This document shows positions 1-11,512 of a stretch of DNA of 64,000 nt, in pieces (position 1 is the first letter of the stretch; each line of letters opens with the position of its first letter). The stretch is from the NCBI GenBank assembly GCA_001599595.1, contig BCHH01000016.1, forward strand, positions 677,901 to 741,900, read 5' to 3'. Source of the DNA: Beverwykella pulmonaria. Its lineage: Eukaryota; Ascomycota; Dothideomycetes; Pleosporales; Melanommataceae. Made by a program: the position numbers and the translations under genes. The notes beneath the pieces were generated by a model that was not told where the DNA came from, made no database searches, and saw only the letters and a list, made by a program, of their open reading frames with translations.

Positions 1-251
1 CAGATAAACACAAAAGGAATAAATCATAGAACCACGAGCATGTAGCAATCGTTATTCAACGTCTGCAAAAATTAATGAATTATCCATCCCTGGGGTATAG
101 GCTCAAACCATCGCCCCAAACTCCAAGTCCAGCCCGTAACACACATGTGTGTCCCATCATTTACACATCTTCCGTGGTCGTCTTGAGTTGACAAAATTCT
201 TCTCTCGACATCCCCACATTTAAGTGACAGAACCTACGTGTGAACATAATC
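1..251. other. Downstream flank of the alpha-glucosidase gene
   Basis: No gene seen. This AT-leaning stretch lies beyond the stop codon of the minus-strand GH31 gene and probably holds its 3' untranslated region. Confidence 0.5.
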
Positions 252-3153
252 TCAAACCTCAAACCCCCAACTCCCTACCAACTTCCACGGCCCGTCAACT
301 TCAATACTCTTCCTCTCTGCATCGAACCTCCCGACACTCCCGGTATTATCCTGCCCCAGAATCACCACCTTACTAACCGTGAGACTCTCCCCACTAGCGC
401 CCTTATACGCCATATTCCCGCTTGCTGCGAACTTTGTCCCATCCCAACTGAATTCGACCTCGCTGATATCAGGCTGCTTGATACTCTCCCCGTCATCCAA
501 GTACAACCTCCCCTTCGCCTCTCCATTGCTTCCTGGCGCAACCAGGATGACGAAGTCCTCTTTCCGCAACGCCTTCGTCGTGTTCGCTGAGTTCTGGCGT
601 AGAGGAAGAATGGTGCCGCCACGGATGTGGATCGGGATATCCGTGTACGTTAGATTCGAGACAGTTACATTTGCTCCCTGGCCTTGGATCTGCTCATGCG
701 TCCAGTAGTCGTAGAACGTGTCCTTGGGGAGGTAAAACGTAACCGTGTCAGAGTAATCTGCTGTAATGGGCGAGATGAGCAATGCGTCGCCGTAGAACCA
801 CTGTTCTTGGATACCGAAGGTGTTGGCGTCGGAGGGGTAGAGAAACCACAGTGGGTTAATCATGGGCGCGCCGGTCGTGGTCTGATAGTAGAGCGCCGTG
901 TACGCGTAGTCGAGGAGCTTGTATCTTGTGTCAATAGCCTTTTTGGCCGCAGCGGCAGTAAGAGGCCATTGATAGAATTCCTGATGTCTGGCGCTGATCT
1001 CGGCGTGGTTGCGGTAGAAGGGCTGGAAGGCACCGAGGAGCGCCCATCGCGCACAGAGCTGCTCGTTCGTGTCTTTGTTGAAGCCACAGACATCTGAGCC
1101 GACGAGGGGCATTTGGTGCATGGATACCCAGCTTAGCATCTGCCGAATCGTGGTGCGGTAATGCTCCCAACTGGACTCGTTGTCACCGAACCAGTGCGTT
1201 ACTTTGCGTCCAGAACCTGCCCATGTGGAGCGTGTAAGGACCAAGGGACGGACGGACGGGCGGCGGCTGAGCATGGAAGTGTGGGTTGTCATTGCCATCA
1301 TGTGGCCGTAGAAGTTGTGTGTGTCGTATTGTCGCGTGCCGTCGTAGTTGGTGTTGTTAGTGTAGATGGTAAAGTCCGGGAGCTTGCCCCGCCAACCATG
1401 GATGTCATATTTCGGCTCAAACCACTCGCGATTTGGCAGACCCTTCATTGTCCCATTGTTAGATTGCCGGGGGTAGATGGGTTTTGCGTTTCTCGCTTTG
1501 ATCATAGCCGCCCCTGAAGGCGTTGGCTGGAAATCCGGTGGAAATCCGGGAATGGGTCGGCCAGTGTTTGGACGGGGTGAGTTTGTTGGTATTGGGGGAT
1601 CGTTCTCGTCCTTAGCTAGCTGCGCAGGGTTGCAGTGGACGTCGCCACAGAAATTAGAGGCTTCGTTCATATCCACCCAAATACCATCGAGGTCGATACC
1701 TGTCTCTGGGTTGAATGCTGTCGCGATCTCGTTGGTCCACCAATCCTGTGTGTTGGGTGCGAACCAATCTGGCCATGCTGCTACACCAGGCCACTGGACG
1801 CCCAGATAATCAGAGCCGTCTGCATTCTTCAGGAAAACACCTTTCTCATGACCGCGGTCGTAGGTTCCGTAGCCATTGACTGCGTGGGTACCAGGGTCAA
1901 GAATAAGGACGTAGCGCTGGTCGCGCTGATGTAGTGTATTTACAAGTTCGCGCATCTTGGCTATTGGAAACCGGTCTGGGTCGGTCGTAAAGTCTTGTCG
2001 AAGGTTCATGTAATCAATGTCGGTCCACATGACTTCCAGAGGGATTCCAGCAGCGGAATAGTTGGACACAACTTCTGCAACCATGTTCACGTCCCAGTAG
2101 CTTTACGCTATTAGCTCAATATTATCCAAGTATAACGATATGATTTCATACCCGTATTTGCATTGCTGGAAGCCAAATGTCCAGTACGGATACATTGCTG
2201 AAAACCCCACAATCTCTGCGTATTGTCTTGAAACGTCAGCTGGCTGCTTACCGGCCATAAAGTACAAGTCGATGATGCCGCCAATAGTGTTGTACTCCAG
2301 GAACTGGTCTCCGGACTCGGTCTGGTTAATCCAAATGTTCATCGGATCGGAGTTGAGTAGAAATACACCATGAGTGCCTTTGTCTCCACGGTGCTCGAAG
2401 TAGACAGGGTGGGAGCCGTAGAGATTTCTGTTAGTAGGAATAAAGGGAGACTCGGTGTTATACAAAATACGACGGTAGGCCTTCGTTGGTAGCCGAAAGG
2501 GATCGCTATGTTCCCCAAGGCCGTAAAGATTCGGATTTTGCGGCAGCTTGGTTCGTAGGCGCACATACTGCGTTTCGAAGATCAGCTGCGCCGCCGAAGT
2601 GTCAAAGAGAACCTCGCCGTTCTCCTTCCGCCGCACGGTAAAGGAGAAGGGATTTTCCACAAGGTCGAATTGCAACGCGGCGCCGGACGATGCGGCGTTT
2701 TCGTTCGCGGGCCTTGGCAAAACCTCTTCCTGCACCTGGAAGACATTGAGTCCAGAATCGTATATCTTGACATGGAGCCGTTCATCTACATGTAGATCAG
2801 TGACTGTTTCTAGTGAAGTGGAGAGTGTAAAAGAATAAAATTCGCTATGTCAGATATACTATATGTAAAGCCTCACCTGTTTGGTATTCGACCAGCAACT
2901 TAAGGTCTTTCAAGTCATCGCTGTATTGGTTGCATGCTGGGCCTGCTAGTGTGAGGTCTGCCGTGAGTGACGAATCTGATTTGACTATATTCGAGGCGGC
3001 ATATCCAGGACAGTCGTCAAGTGCAGAAGAGGAAGGGGTGACATCGGCAACATCGGCGACATCGGGACCCGATGGAGGGCTGTCTCGTGGTGCTGGTGCC
3101 GCAATGGACAGGCTGCTACCTGCTACAACTGCAAGGAAAAGTTGCACAAGCAT
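252..3153 (-). CDS. Secreted GH31 alpha-glucosidase
   Basis: Three exons: 3153-2877, 2809-2152 and 2100-252, with introns of 67 and 51 bp, giving 927 residues. It should hydrolyse terminal alpha-1,4-linked glucose from maltose or starch fragments outside the cell. The first roughly 18 residues form a signal peptide ending near SIAA/APAP. The GH31 N-terminal galactose-mutarotase-like domain follows, then the catalytic barrel. The nucleophile Asp sits in GIWVDMNEASNF (about residue 455) and the acid/base Asp in WFGDNESSW (about residue 618). FGFQQCKYGYWDV spans the second splice junction, which supports that join. The C-terminal beta domains are present and the length is usual for the family. 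Maltase versus broader alpha-glucosidase activity cannot be decided from sequence. Confidence 0.95.
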
Positions 3154-4678
3154 TTTGGGACGTCCCGGGCTGTGGAGTGTGCGAAACTTGTGGGGAAGAT
3201 AAAACGAAACGAAGCCATGGGATGAGCTTTATACTCAGTTGGGAGGGGATGAAGAACCAGGACATGTTCCCCCGCTTGGCTCAACATGGGTTTGATGTAA
3301 GAATAGCGCCGAGATCTAAACATCCAGTCACCCGCATGTGGATCTGACAGTGAATGGCCTACCGGGCAGATGCAGTATGATCAGCCTGGGTGATGGCGGC
3401 TTGGCTTTTACCCCCGAGACTGCATAATGAACAGGGGGCGTTGATTCGACCATCCGGCGGACGTACCTGCGCAAGTGCAGGGAGACTGCCGAAGATGTGC
3501 AGAAGGCCAGCGATCATCCCAGCTTGCGGTCCGGCGCGTACGTGTTTGTGAACAGCCGCTATCGAACCGTTACAGGAAACGAGACGCACAAGTATATTGA
3601 CAAGCTGCACGTTTCCTGGAAAGCAGCTCCTCAACAATAAGGAGAGCAGGAAATGGGGAAGGGTACACCTGGTCATACCCTCGACTCGAGCACGAGGCTG
3701 TCGGTGAGGATTTTTCGTAATGTACATCTCAGGGGACGTCGAATGTGAAGCGTCTGATCGTGTGCTCCTGATGTCGAAAATGAAGGCTTTCGCTCGCTGC
3801 CTCTGAGCCTGACAGCAGGAGCAGAAACGTCGCCACTCTGCTGCTGCGGCCGGCCGCCTTTCTTGTCATTTCGACAACATCGTGAAGCGTGCGAGTGACG
3901 TGCGAGTGACGTGCCGTCACTCGGCGGTCACTCGGCGGCATCAGGGCGCATTGCGGGGTGAGACGGGGGTGCGCCATTCCCGTCCCGGGCGTTGAGCTGC
4001 CGAAGCCCTTTCAACGCCGTCCCGAAGCCTTGTATGCAGCCCTCCACTGCAGTCATATGCCGTGACCTGTGACTGGCTCGTGGGGAAGTGCAAATTTGGC
4101 GTCGCGAACCTCTCGCAGACCTCATGTCCTGACCACGCCTCCGGCTTTGATGAGACATGGTCGTCTACATGCGTATGAGCATGGTAGCTCCGGTCATTAC
4201 AAAGGCGCAAGCAGAGTTTTGGTTTCTCCTGTGTAGGTCAGCTACTCGTGCGGGTGGATTCCTCGCGCGCAATGGCAAGAGTGCCGCCCCTGTTCAGATG
4301 TCAGCCTCGCCACCTCCTTGCAGTAGTGACAGCCAGAGATGGAAAGGACAGTACAGGCCGAAACGCACGACGAATTGCCGGTCGAGGTCATGGCTTGCCG
4401 CAAGGTTGACTTTTCGAAGGATGTAATTCCCTTGATACATGGTCGCCCCCGCATACCTCTGCTTGGCGCTGAACTCTCAACGGGGTGTGGCGCCTAGCGC
4501 CGCTTCTGCGCCACCTGCTGCCATTTGTTATCGACCGCGAACCCTAACCCAACTTTCTACGCTTATACCAGCCTTGCAAATTCTCACCCTGGCGACGTCT
4601 CTCCTCTTCGCCATTCTCATAGCAGCGCCATTTCCCTTTATCCTATCCGCATTCACGCAATTGCTCCAAATACCCACA
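3154..4678. other. Intergenic region, divergent promoters
   Basis: No convincing gene. Short ORFs here are low-complexity, lack a recognisable domain and overlap each other on both strands. The region separates the divergently transcribed alpha-glucosidase and MDP1-like genes and so should carry both promoters. It contains the GTCACTCG repeat cluster listed separately. Confidence 0.6.
3892..3934. repeat. Fourfold GTCACTCG direct/inverted repeat
   Basis: CGAGTGAC occurs at 3892-3899 and 3903-3910, and its reverse complement GTCACTCG at 3916-3923 and 3927-3934. The inner pair makes a perfect 9-bp stem with a 3-nt loop (3903-3923), and the outer pair can nest around it. It lies about 740 bp upstream of the alpha-glucosidase start. 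It could be a regulator-binding array or a cruciform; function is unknown. Confidence 0.6.
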
Positions 4679-5368
4679 ATGCCCCGCCGCGGCGCGACGT
4701 CATCGCTCAGCAACACGGACCCCACCGCCACCACCACAGCTCTTCCTGAGAAGACAGCATGGCCATCAACATTTACTGATGGGCTTCCACTCCCTAAAAT
4801 GATGGTTTTTGACCTAGACTACACACTTTGGCCATTCTGGGTAGACACGCACGTAACGCCGCCGCTCAAAGCGCAGGAAGGCGGGTTGAAAGTCAAGGAC
4901 AGGTTCGGTGAAGGCTTTGGCTTCTATGGCGATGTCGGCGGTATTCTTGATGCGGTAGGCTCTGTTATTATCTGCAACCATAGCGGTTGGCACTGACGCC
5001 TCCAGCTCAAGCAAAAATCCATCCTCATTGGCGCCGCCTCGCGCACGCACGCCCCTGATCTGGGCCGGGACATGCTGAAGCTCCTCAAGATACCCCACAA
5101 AAACTCCGCCACCTCCTCCCAGCGCGCGCTAGACTGCTTTGATCACCTACAAATCTACCCGGGTAGTAAGAAGACGCACTTTGAGCGGATACGCAGAGAT
5201 AGTGGGATCGAATACGAGGATATGCTCTTCTTTGACGACGAGAGTCGGAACAAGAATGTGGAGACTCTGGGTGTCGTCATGTGGCTGGTCTGGGATGGGG
5301 TCAGTAGAGACGAGATTGATAAAGGGGTCAGGAGTTGGCGGGAAAGGAATAAGAAGGTACCGAAGTAG
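4679..5368 (+). CDS. Magnesium-dependent phosphatase-1-like HAD phosphatase
   Basis: Two exons, 4679-4954 and 5006-5368 (51-bp intron), giving 212 residues. It belongs to the acid phosphatase/MDP-1 branch of the HAD superfamily; eukaryotic MDP-1 is a soluble phosphatase acting on protein tyrosine or sugar phosphates. HAD motif I is DLDYTLWPFW, where the first Asp is the nucleophile. Motif II is the Ser-containing GAASRT just after the intron. The family signature IYPGSKKTHF and the acidic metal-binding motif FFDDESRN follow. An in-frame ATG at 4439 would add 80 residues with a hydrophobic stretch, but the ATG at 4679 has a better context and leaves a normal family length. Confidence 0.9.
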
Positions 5369-5631
5369 AGCCGGAGCCTGGGCAAAAGAGGGATGGACGG
5401 GGAAAGCCTATCGGGGCTTGCACCATTCGCTCGCTGTAGAAAGCATTTTACGATAAGCAACGTCCCCCCCACTAAAGCTGTCCAGTTTGAAAGGAGAATG
5501 TAAGACAGTTAGCGTTATAAGTACACAGCCAGTAGCTAATCTAAAAGCGAACACGCTCTCGCGCCAGCCGCCCTCGTTTCCAATCCCAATCACCAAGAGC
5601 ATCCACTCTGACTAGGCGCAGTACTCTCTTT

Positions 5632-6624
5632 CTAAATATCGTACAAGTTCCATTCTGATTCCCCATAATCCAAGTCGGACTTCTCTATAGTCCCAAGCGA
5701 TAGCAAAGGATAGCCCTCCCTCTCTGTCTTTGCTTTTGCCTGCAACTCCGCTTTGAAATCCGCCCATGCTTCATCGTCTTCGTCTTCATCTTCGTCCTCT
5801 TCTATCCATTCGTCTACTATGCTATCATTCGTCTCTTCGGTTATGTGTTTTAGCTCCAGCTCCCACCAAGGCTCTACAATCGGTTTCTTCCAGGCCTTGT
5901 CGTCGTCCAAGAGGCAGGTCAATTCCACTATCGCACCGACAACCTTCGGCAGCAGATCTTCGTACTGCTTCCTCGCAGTCATAGCGCCGGTAACCTTCCG
6001 AAAATGTTTTTCGTTCTCATCTACCTCGCTCGGCTCTTCACGGCCATTCTTCTTCTTCTTTTTCTTCACACCATCAACCACCCACGCCATCCCCTGCCCA
6101 TCCATCTCCGCATCCGGCGTGCCATAGTCATGACAAAACCAATTCCTCCTCTCGCTGAAGTCTCTGTACGACGGAAGGCCACAGTCAATACCCGCGATAT
6201 TCTTCAGGCACTCCGTGATCGCGGCATGGTGCACGGCGAAACTATGCTGTGCTTTCTCAAGCTCCGTCTCTTGTGGTACCTTTCCTGTGAGAAGAGCGTA
6301 GAGGTACAGGGCGTCCGGACTGCGGCTCACAGTGCGTAGGGCGACTTCTCCGTGCGTTTGGATTAAGGAGAGGAGGAGGTAGGCGTGCATGCAGATGTAC
6401 TTTGCGTTGTTCAGGGTTCTTTTTGCTTCCCGTCGAGATAGCGATCGCTCTCGCAAAGTCGCTTTGTAGGAGTCGTAATCATCCGGTCTTAGCCCCTCAC
6501 CTAGAGAAGGTGCGCAAGGCTCAAAAGAGTCACTGTCTGATTTGGTGTCGTTAAGGACAGAAGGTGGTTCTGGAGACGCCAAGACTAGTGTTGGTGGCAA
6601 TTCGAGGAGAATCTCTGGCGCCAT
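5632..6624 (-). CDS. Acidic hypothetical protein, 330 aa
   Basis: Single uninterrupted reading frame with a good start context (gccATGgc). I do not recognise the family. Visible features are a Ser/Glu-rich N-terminus, a helical central part with leucine-rich stretches, and a conserved-looking segment RNWFCHDYGTPD. A run of six lysines lies near residue 190 and a strongly acidic tract of Glu/Asp near residues 275-290. There is no signal peptide and no membrane segment, so a cytosolic or nuclear protein is likely. It converges on the MDP1-like gene with about 260 bp between their stops. Confidence 0.75.
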   Translation of the reverse strand: MAPEILLELPPTLVLASPEPPSVLNDTKSDSDSFEPCAPSLGEGLRPDDYDSYKATLRERSLSRREAKRTLNNAKYICMHAYLLLSLIQTHGEVALRTVSRSPDALYLYALLTGKVPQETELEKAQHSFAVHHAAITECLKNIAGIDCGLPSYRDFSERRNWFCHDYGTPDAEMDGQGMAWVVDGVKKKKKKNGREEPSEVDENEKHFRKVTGAMTARKQYEDLLPKVVGAIVELTCLLDDDKAWKKPIVEPWWELELKHITEETNDSIVDEWIEEDEDEDEDDEAWADFKAELQAKAKTEREGYPLLSLGTIEKSDLDYGESEWNLYDI

Positions 6625-8162
6625 GGCACTAGAGGACGTGGTCGAGAAAGACTTGATGTTGCATTAAGACGGTATGGAAAGAGATCTAGATATTGTAGGA
6701 CAATAAGATGACTATGGAGCTGAGTGCAAATACGACAAGGCAACGAGAAGACAATGAAGGCAGGTCTACCTATTCGTATTCTCGCCAATGCGAGTCGCGA
6801 CTCACTCGAGCCAGGACGAGGAAGAACAAGAAGCGAGAGACATGGTGAGAGTAAGAGGGTAAGATGAGATCAAGTTAGAATGGGCAGACACGAGTCCTCG
6901 GGTAGATATACCTCTGACGAGAGAAAGTATTGCCTCGATCAAATTTGGAAATAAGTTACATCACAACAGTAGACACATAAGCATATCACACTCACTGCTC
7001 GGCAAATCACATTTGACTAAATTAGTTTCAACGTACAAAGCCCTCCTCGCTGGATTAGGAAATTCGGTAAGGCAATGGTCTAGGCAACAATATTCGCACA
7101 AGATCGAATAGATCAGGGAGTCATGATTTTCCCGATGGTGGCGTAAAGTCGACTGCATGAGCAGCCGTGGGTATAGAGTGACCATGGCTGAGAAAAGAAC
7201 TGAACAACAGACAATAGCCAGCTACGTTTCGAACATCTTGGTCTCAGGGAACGGTCTCTAAATACAGTATCCACCGACTCTACACAACTTAACTCTTTGC
7301 GAAAATTTTTACATGAGTTGATGTTAGCGATTAGGCAGAAGTTTTCTCCTGCTGCGTTCTATCTCTTTTTGACTTTCGAAAAACTGTAGCTCCGGACATT
7401 AATATCCGCTAGTTATTTTCTGAATTGTTCGGGATCGTCTTCATTTCCACCAACTCAACCCCCGACAAAACCTACAGAATTCGCCATCTCACAAGGTCAT
7501 GGCAGGTGCGGAACGGCCGCCCTCCTTGCTAGCGGTGGCGAGTTTGAAGTAGTTATGCGTTTAACCACCTGCTGTAAACGCCGCTAAATATACTGACTCT
7601 GAAACCGTTCGGTGCATATGAAGTAGCCCACAGCTAAGCATGGCGCAAAACTGCTGCGGTTCACCTCAGGGAGCAGTCTTGGCGATGAGCTTTACCCAGT
7701 GTGGTCAAACGTCATCCTCGGACATGCCTGACTCTGACCAAGTACCCATAAATGCAGGCCATACCTCATAATTGACATTGAATGTATCCATCGGTCACTC
7801 TGCCAGATCTTCAAATGCGAAGTCGTTCACGCAGTTCGCACGTTGAGCCTCTTTCTCGCTACGTAGTCACTTTGAATCCACCCAACTCCAACCCTCGTAC
7901 ACTCGCCACTCATACTAGTCCGTCTGACAACACTAATATGTAGTACTTCTTATTCCTTGGCCCATGATCGTCTTCACGAGAATTCCTTTCGACAACAACA
8001 CACCGCTCAGTACGAAGGCCTCTGCTCGGCTCGAGGCCATACCAAATCTGCCCTCTTTCTGTTTTGATCGGGTCCAACACGACGTGGCTTATATGCCTTT
8101 GTTCCAGGCTACAATTCCGGAAAACTCCTATATCGGTGACCAAGAACCACTAATTTGCAGAT
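6625..8162. other. Gene-poor stretch
   Basis: No supportable gene. ORFs are short and without domains. The 7964-8173 ORF is in a different frame from the dynamin relic that follows and shows no dynamin character. Confidence 0.55.
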
Positions 8163-8564
8163 ACGTTGTCTAAGGTCCGCGAGGATCGAGTTGTTGCGAG
8201 ATTGAAGGCCATGGGCTGTTGAAAGGGCTCCTCATTCAATATGGACCGAGCGCTGAAAGACTTTCATCTCAGCAACGAGGATCACGCCGTCAATAACATC
8301 AATGATATCCTCAAAGCTTACTACAAAGTAGCGATGAAGCAATTCACCAACACAGTAGTGCTTCAAGTTACGGAACGATACATACTGTGCTCGGGGGTTC
8401 CTGTGAAGACTTTATCCTCAGATATGATTGAAGATCTCGAAGAGAGTGAACTAATGGAGGTCGCGGACGAGAACTTTGCAACTTCGACTGCGAGAAGCGA
8501 GCTGATTGCGAAACAAGAGCGACTACACAAAGCACTGGACATCGCAAAGCAAGTAATTTTCTAG
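8163..8564 (+). pseudogene. Orphan dynamin GTPase effector domain (GED) relic
   Basis: One frame reads LSKVREDRVVARLKAMGC, an in-frame TGA at 8220-8222, then continues with LSNEDHAVNNINDILKAYYK and VAMKQFTNTVV to the stop at 8564. This matches my knowledge of the C-terminal GED of fungal Mx/vacuolar-type dynamin-like proteins, including the closing helix with ARSELIAKQERL. No GTPase or stalk is found upstream in any frame, so it is a truncated fragment, not a functional dynamin. The ATG at 8241 could start a 107-residue remnant ORF. Confidence 0.7.
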
Positions 8565-9265
8565 CCGGGTTATTACGGCTAGATGGAGTTGAAAAGGAGC
8601 ATAACAGAGTTCCTTTCTTTCTAAGGCGGTTCAACATCATGTCTACTATAGCGTTATTTTATCACTCAAATGAGTTGTCTACATTTCTTTGGGCACAATT
8701 GCAATCCACTTAGCCGACATGTTGGTCAACGGGTCGACATTGATGCAGAGGGAACTGGTGTCTCGCGTCTCAACACCGTCGCTTGTATCTGAACTAGGGG
8801 ACGCCCCTAAAGAGAGCAGTGATTTACCACCAGAAAACGGAATTAGGAGAAAGCCATTACCGGGCAAAGTCCGGAAAGGTGGAAGCCTAAGCGAGCGCCG
8901 ATCAGGAAACAGAAAGGAAATAATCAAGACAGCGGAATCGGAAGATACCTCGTCGCCTCTAAGCGAGTTGCAGGGGTGATTACAGGGGAAGGAGGAAACT
9001 AGGAGAACCCAAAGCCATTTATTACGTGGAGATAACCGGCAAGAACTTGTGTATAGTTACTGGGCCTCTTTTCATTTGCACCTCCCCTGCTTCCCCAACA
9101 CATTTGCTGATTTTAAGGGCCTATTTCATATTTGGTGTACAACAAAAAAGACCGCGGGCTCGGGTAATTTGATTAGATTGGTAATTGAAAAGGTGCTAAT
9201 AAAAACAGCATTGCATGTCGGAGTAGTAAATTCACTAAGGCTGCTTAAAAGGTTCAAACCATTAC
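8565..9265. other. Intergenic stretch
   Basis: No supportable gene. A 96-codon ORF at 8689-8979 (+) is Ser/Arg/Lys-rich with no recognised domain and overlaps another ORF on the opposite strand. Downstream sequence is AT-rich. Confidence 0.5.
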
Positions 9266-11512
9266 TCATCGCGAAGATGTGAAATTCTCTTGATCAACCC
9301 CTCGCTGAAACTGAGCCAGACTCACCACAGACGCTTCATCTTCCAACGGAAAGCGAAATCTTCTCCACGCGCTCTTCTCTCTGCTGATATTTCTAAGGAG
9401 CATGGTGGATTTACCACTAATGTTCCCTGCCACAAAGAGATGAAGAGAGTTTCCATCAAAAGGTCCAAGTTTAATGTCGCCGTACGGGTTGACAGTCCAG
9501 CCGCTTGAATCGACAACATAGACTCCGCGCTGGGCATACTCTGGACCTAGAGGACCCGGACGAGGCGTAACAGGAAACAGCTTGCTTCTCACATGCTGCC
9601 ATGTTGTACCACTAAGTCCAAACTCGTAGAGACGAGGAGCGTTGTTTTCGGTGATGGTGGCCACATACACTACGGTTTTCGAAGGGGAAAATGTGGCAAT
9701 TCGAGCGTGTGGAAACAAGCGCCGCTGTTTCGGGCGCAGACCTTGGACGGCGGCTACCGGGGTCCACCCCACATTTGCAGTGAACTGCGTCATATGCAGC
9801 TGTAGATCCTTACCGATACCAAAGACGAGAATGTACAGTTCGGAGGGCGAGATCGCTGCAAGATGGGTGCCTAAGAGGAATGTTGGTTCATCTTGGAGAG
9901 CCACATGATGGGAACCAGGCCAGGGCGATTCCTGCGCGGGACACCAAGCCGTGCAGAGACATCCCCTGCGATCTTGGAAGAAGATGTCTGCGGATGCTGC
10001 GCCCCGTGCCGTCGCGGCTAATTCGCTCGATGGGTGGAGGGTTGTGGTCTCGCCCATGATCTGCGGAGTGGTGAAGTCCTCTCGTCGCAAGCGTCGCGAC
10101 CCCATGAGCCTGTGGCCTCTCGAAACGAAAAACACTTGCATCTCTGTGTCTGAAAAACGTACCACTGCCACAGCTCGGTTTCTTCGCAAGCTATGTCCAC
10201 TCTGGAACAGCAGTGTTATTGCGCCCCAATTCCAATCCGTTGGTGTGCTTCCTCGTGTCACTCCTGCAACTGCCATCTGTCCGCTAGCATTCAGTGTGAA
10301 TACCTCGTAGTCGGGACTTGCAGCAGAAGTCCCTGTTCCTAGCGCAAGTCTCAGAGGCGCTTCTGGCTCAAGAAAAGCTAAAGAGAGCACGTTTATCGGC
10401 AGTTCGCCCGTCATGAAACATTGTGCCGTTGCCATGCATCTATTATCCTTGTTGTAGAAACCCACGAGTGGAAAATCAGGACAGATAGCGATTCGAGGAG
10501 AGGCGATAGGGTAGCTAGGGTCCCGTACCATGCTATTGTCATAGTCGATCGGTCCTATCGCTGGTAGATTTGGCACTGCTGTGAGACCCGGTAAAGGTTG
10601 CGGGAATTTCCCCTGGTCCGCAATTATCCACTGACGACCGACTGCCATGGCAATGCGGGATCCTGAATCTGTGCGATATGACATGGAATTGACCGTGTTG
10701 TTTTCAAACGGAACAGTGACCTTTCCGCCTCCTGCGAGCGACCATGGAGGATGTGGCGCCGTCGCCGCTTCGAGCTTCTTGGTGAATACAGTCCATAAGA
10801 AGAGATTGTTGTTGTTCTTGTTGTTGTCTTCACCCACAGAGAGCATTTGCTTTATGACATACTGGCGACCGTACATGCCTAGCCTGAGTGCGCCTAATTC
10901 CGGTCTGTTGGGGTCGACTCTTCTTAACGTATCGAAAAGCGTTGAGTAGTACGTCTTGGTAGCATCCGACAGCTCGGCCTCCGGTACATCTTCGTTGTCA
11001 ATAAAGATCACAGCACCTTGACATCCTTTACCGCCTTGCGCTAAATCCGCATCGTCAATCTCGTGAACACGTTCTTTACACAGTTTGGCGTGCAGATTTG
11101 CCTTTTGGATAGCCTCTTTCATGACTTCTACGCGTCTTTCTTTTGATAAAGCGTTGAACGTAGACTTGTCCCACTCTGGTGGCCCAGTCGTCGCCGAAGC
11201 CTTTTTATTGGGGTTCTTTTGGCTTAACCCATTGAATACCATGAATCGTCCCCAGCCTTGCCGCTGAAGGTCGGAGAATAGGGGTGCCCATTGGTGACCA
11301 TCGCTTATGAGTGGTTTGTTTGTAACATAATGTACGCAGAACGTGAAACAAGTTTTGGAATATGCATTTTCCATCCAACGTACACTTGGAGGGTCCATTC
11401 TGTCAAAGCCCACGCATTTTGGCGGCAGGAATGGTTCCGTGCCTTTGTTGTCCACGACCATGGCAGATGGGTACAGTCCTTGGTATGGTAGGCGTATTTG
11501 CCAATGTAGCAT
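9266..11512 (-). CDS. Large protein: Rv2525c/DUF1906-like domain plus beta-propeller-like repeats
   Basis: Intronless, 748 residues. Residues about 30-245 resemble the Rv2525c-like glycoside-hydrolase-like fold: GFDRMDPPS at 35-43, a GWGRFMVFNG strand, GAVIFIDNED at 166-175 where acidic residues end a barrel strand, GMYGRQ at 212-217, and LFLW at 237-240. Residues about 270-740 look like repeated beta-blades with recurrent Trp and Gly, of the lectin/propeller kind. No signal peptide or membrane helix is obvious. It is transcribed divergently from the bacterial-like gene at 12249, with 736 bp between starts, so the two may be co-regulated. The domain call rests on pattern memory; substrate and activity are unknown. 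Confidence 0.75.
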   Translation of the reverse strand: MLHWQIRLPYQGLYPSAMVVDNKGTEPFLPPKCVGFDRMDPPSVRWMENAYSKTCFTFCVHYVTNKPLISDGHQWAPLFSDLQRQGWGRFMVFNGLSQKNPNKKASATTGPPEWDKSTFNALSKERRVEVMKEAIQKANLHAKLCKERVHEIDDADLAQGGKGCQGAVIFIDNEDVPEAELSDATKTYYSTLFDTLRRVDPNRPELGALRLGMYGRQYVIKQMLSVGEDNNKNNNNLFLWTVFTKKLEAATAPHPPWSLAGGGKVTVPFENNTVNSMSYRTDSGSRIAMAVGRQWIIADQGKFPQPLPGLTAVPNLPAIGPIDYDNSMVRDPSYPIASPRIAICPDFPLVGFYNKDNRCMATAQCFMTGELPINVLSLAFLEPEAPLRLALGTGTSAASPDYEVFTLNASGQMAVAGVTRGSTPTDWNWGAITLLFQSGHSLRRNRAVAVVRFSDTEMQVFFVSRGHRLMGSRRLRREDFTTPQIMGETTTLHPSSELAATARGAASADIFFQDRRGCLCTAWCPAQESPWPGSHHVALQDEPTFLLGTHLAAISPSELYILVFGIGKDLQLHMTQFTANVGWTPVAAVQGLRPKQRRLFPHARIATFSPSKTVVYVATITENNAPRLYEFGLSGTTWQHVRSKLFPVTPRPGPLGPEYAQRGVYVVDSSGWTVNPYGDIKLGPFDGNSLHLFVAGNISGKSTMLLRNISREKSAWRRFRFPLEDEASVVSLAQFQRGVDQENFTSSR

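Noticed and set aside
4439..4678. N-terminal extension of the MDP1-like protein with a hydrophobic segment
   Set aside because: The extra 80 residues are low-complexity, and the family length and ATG context favour 4679.
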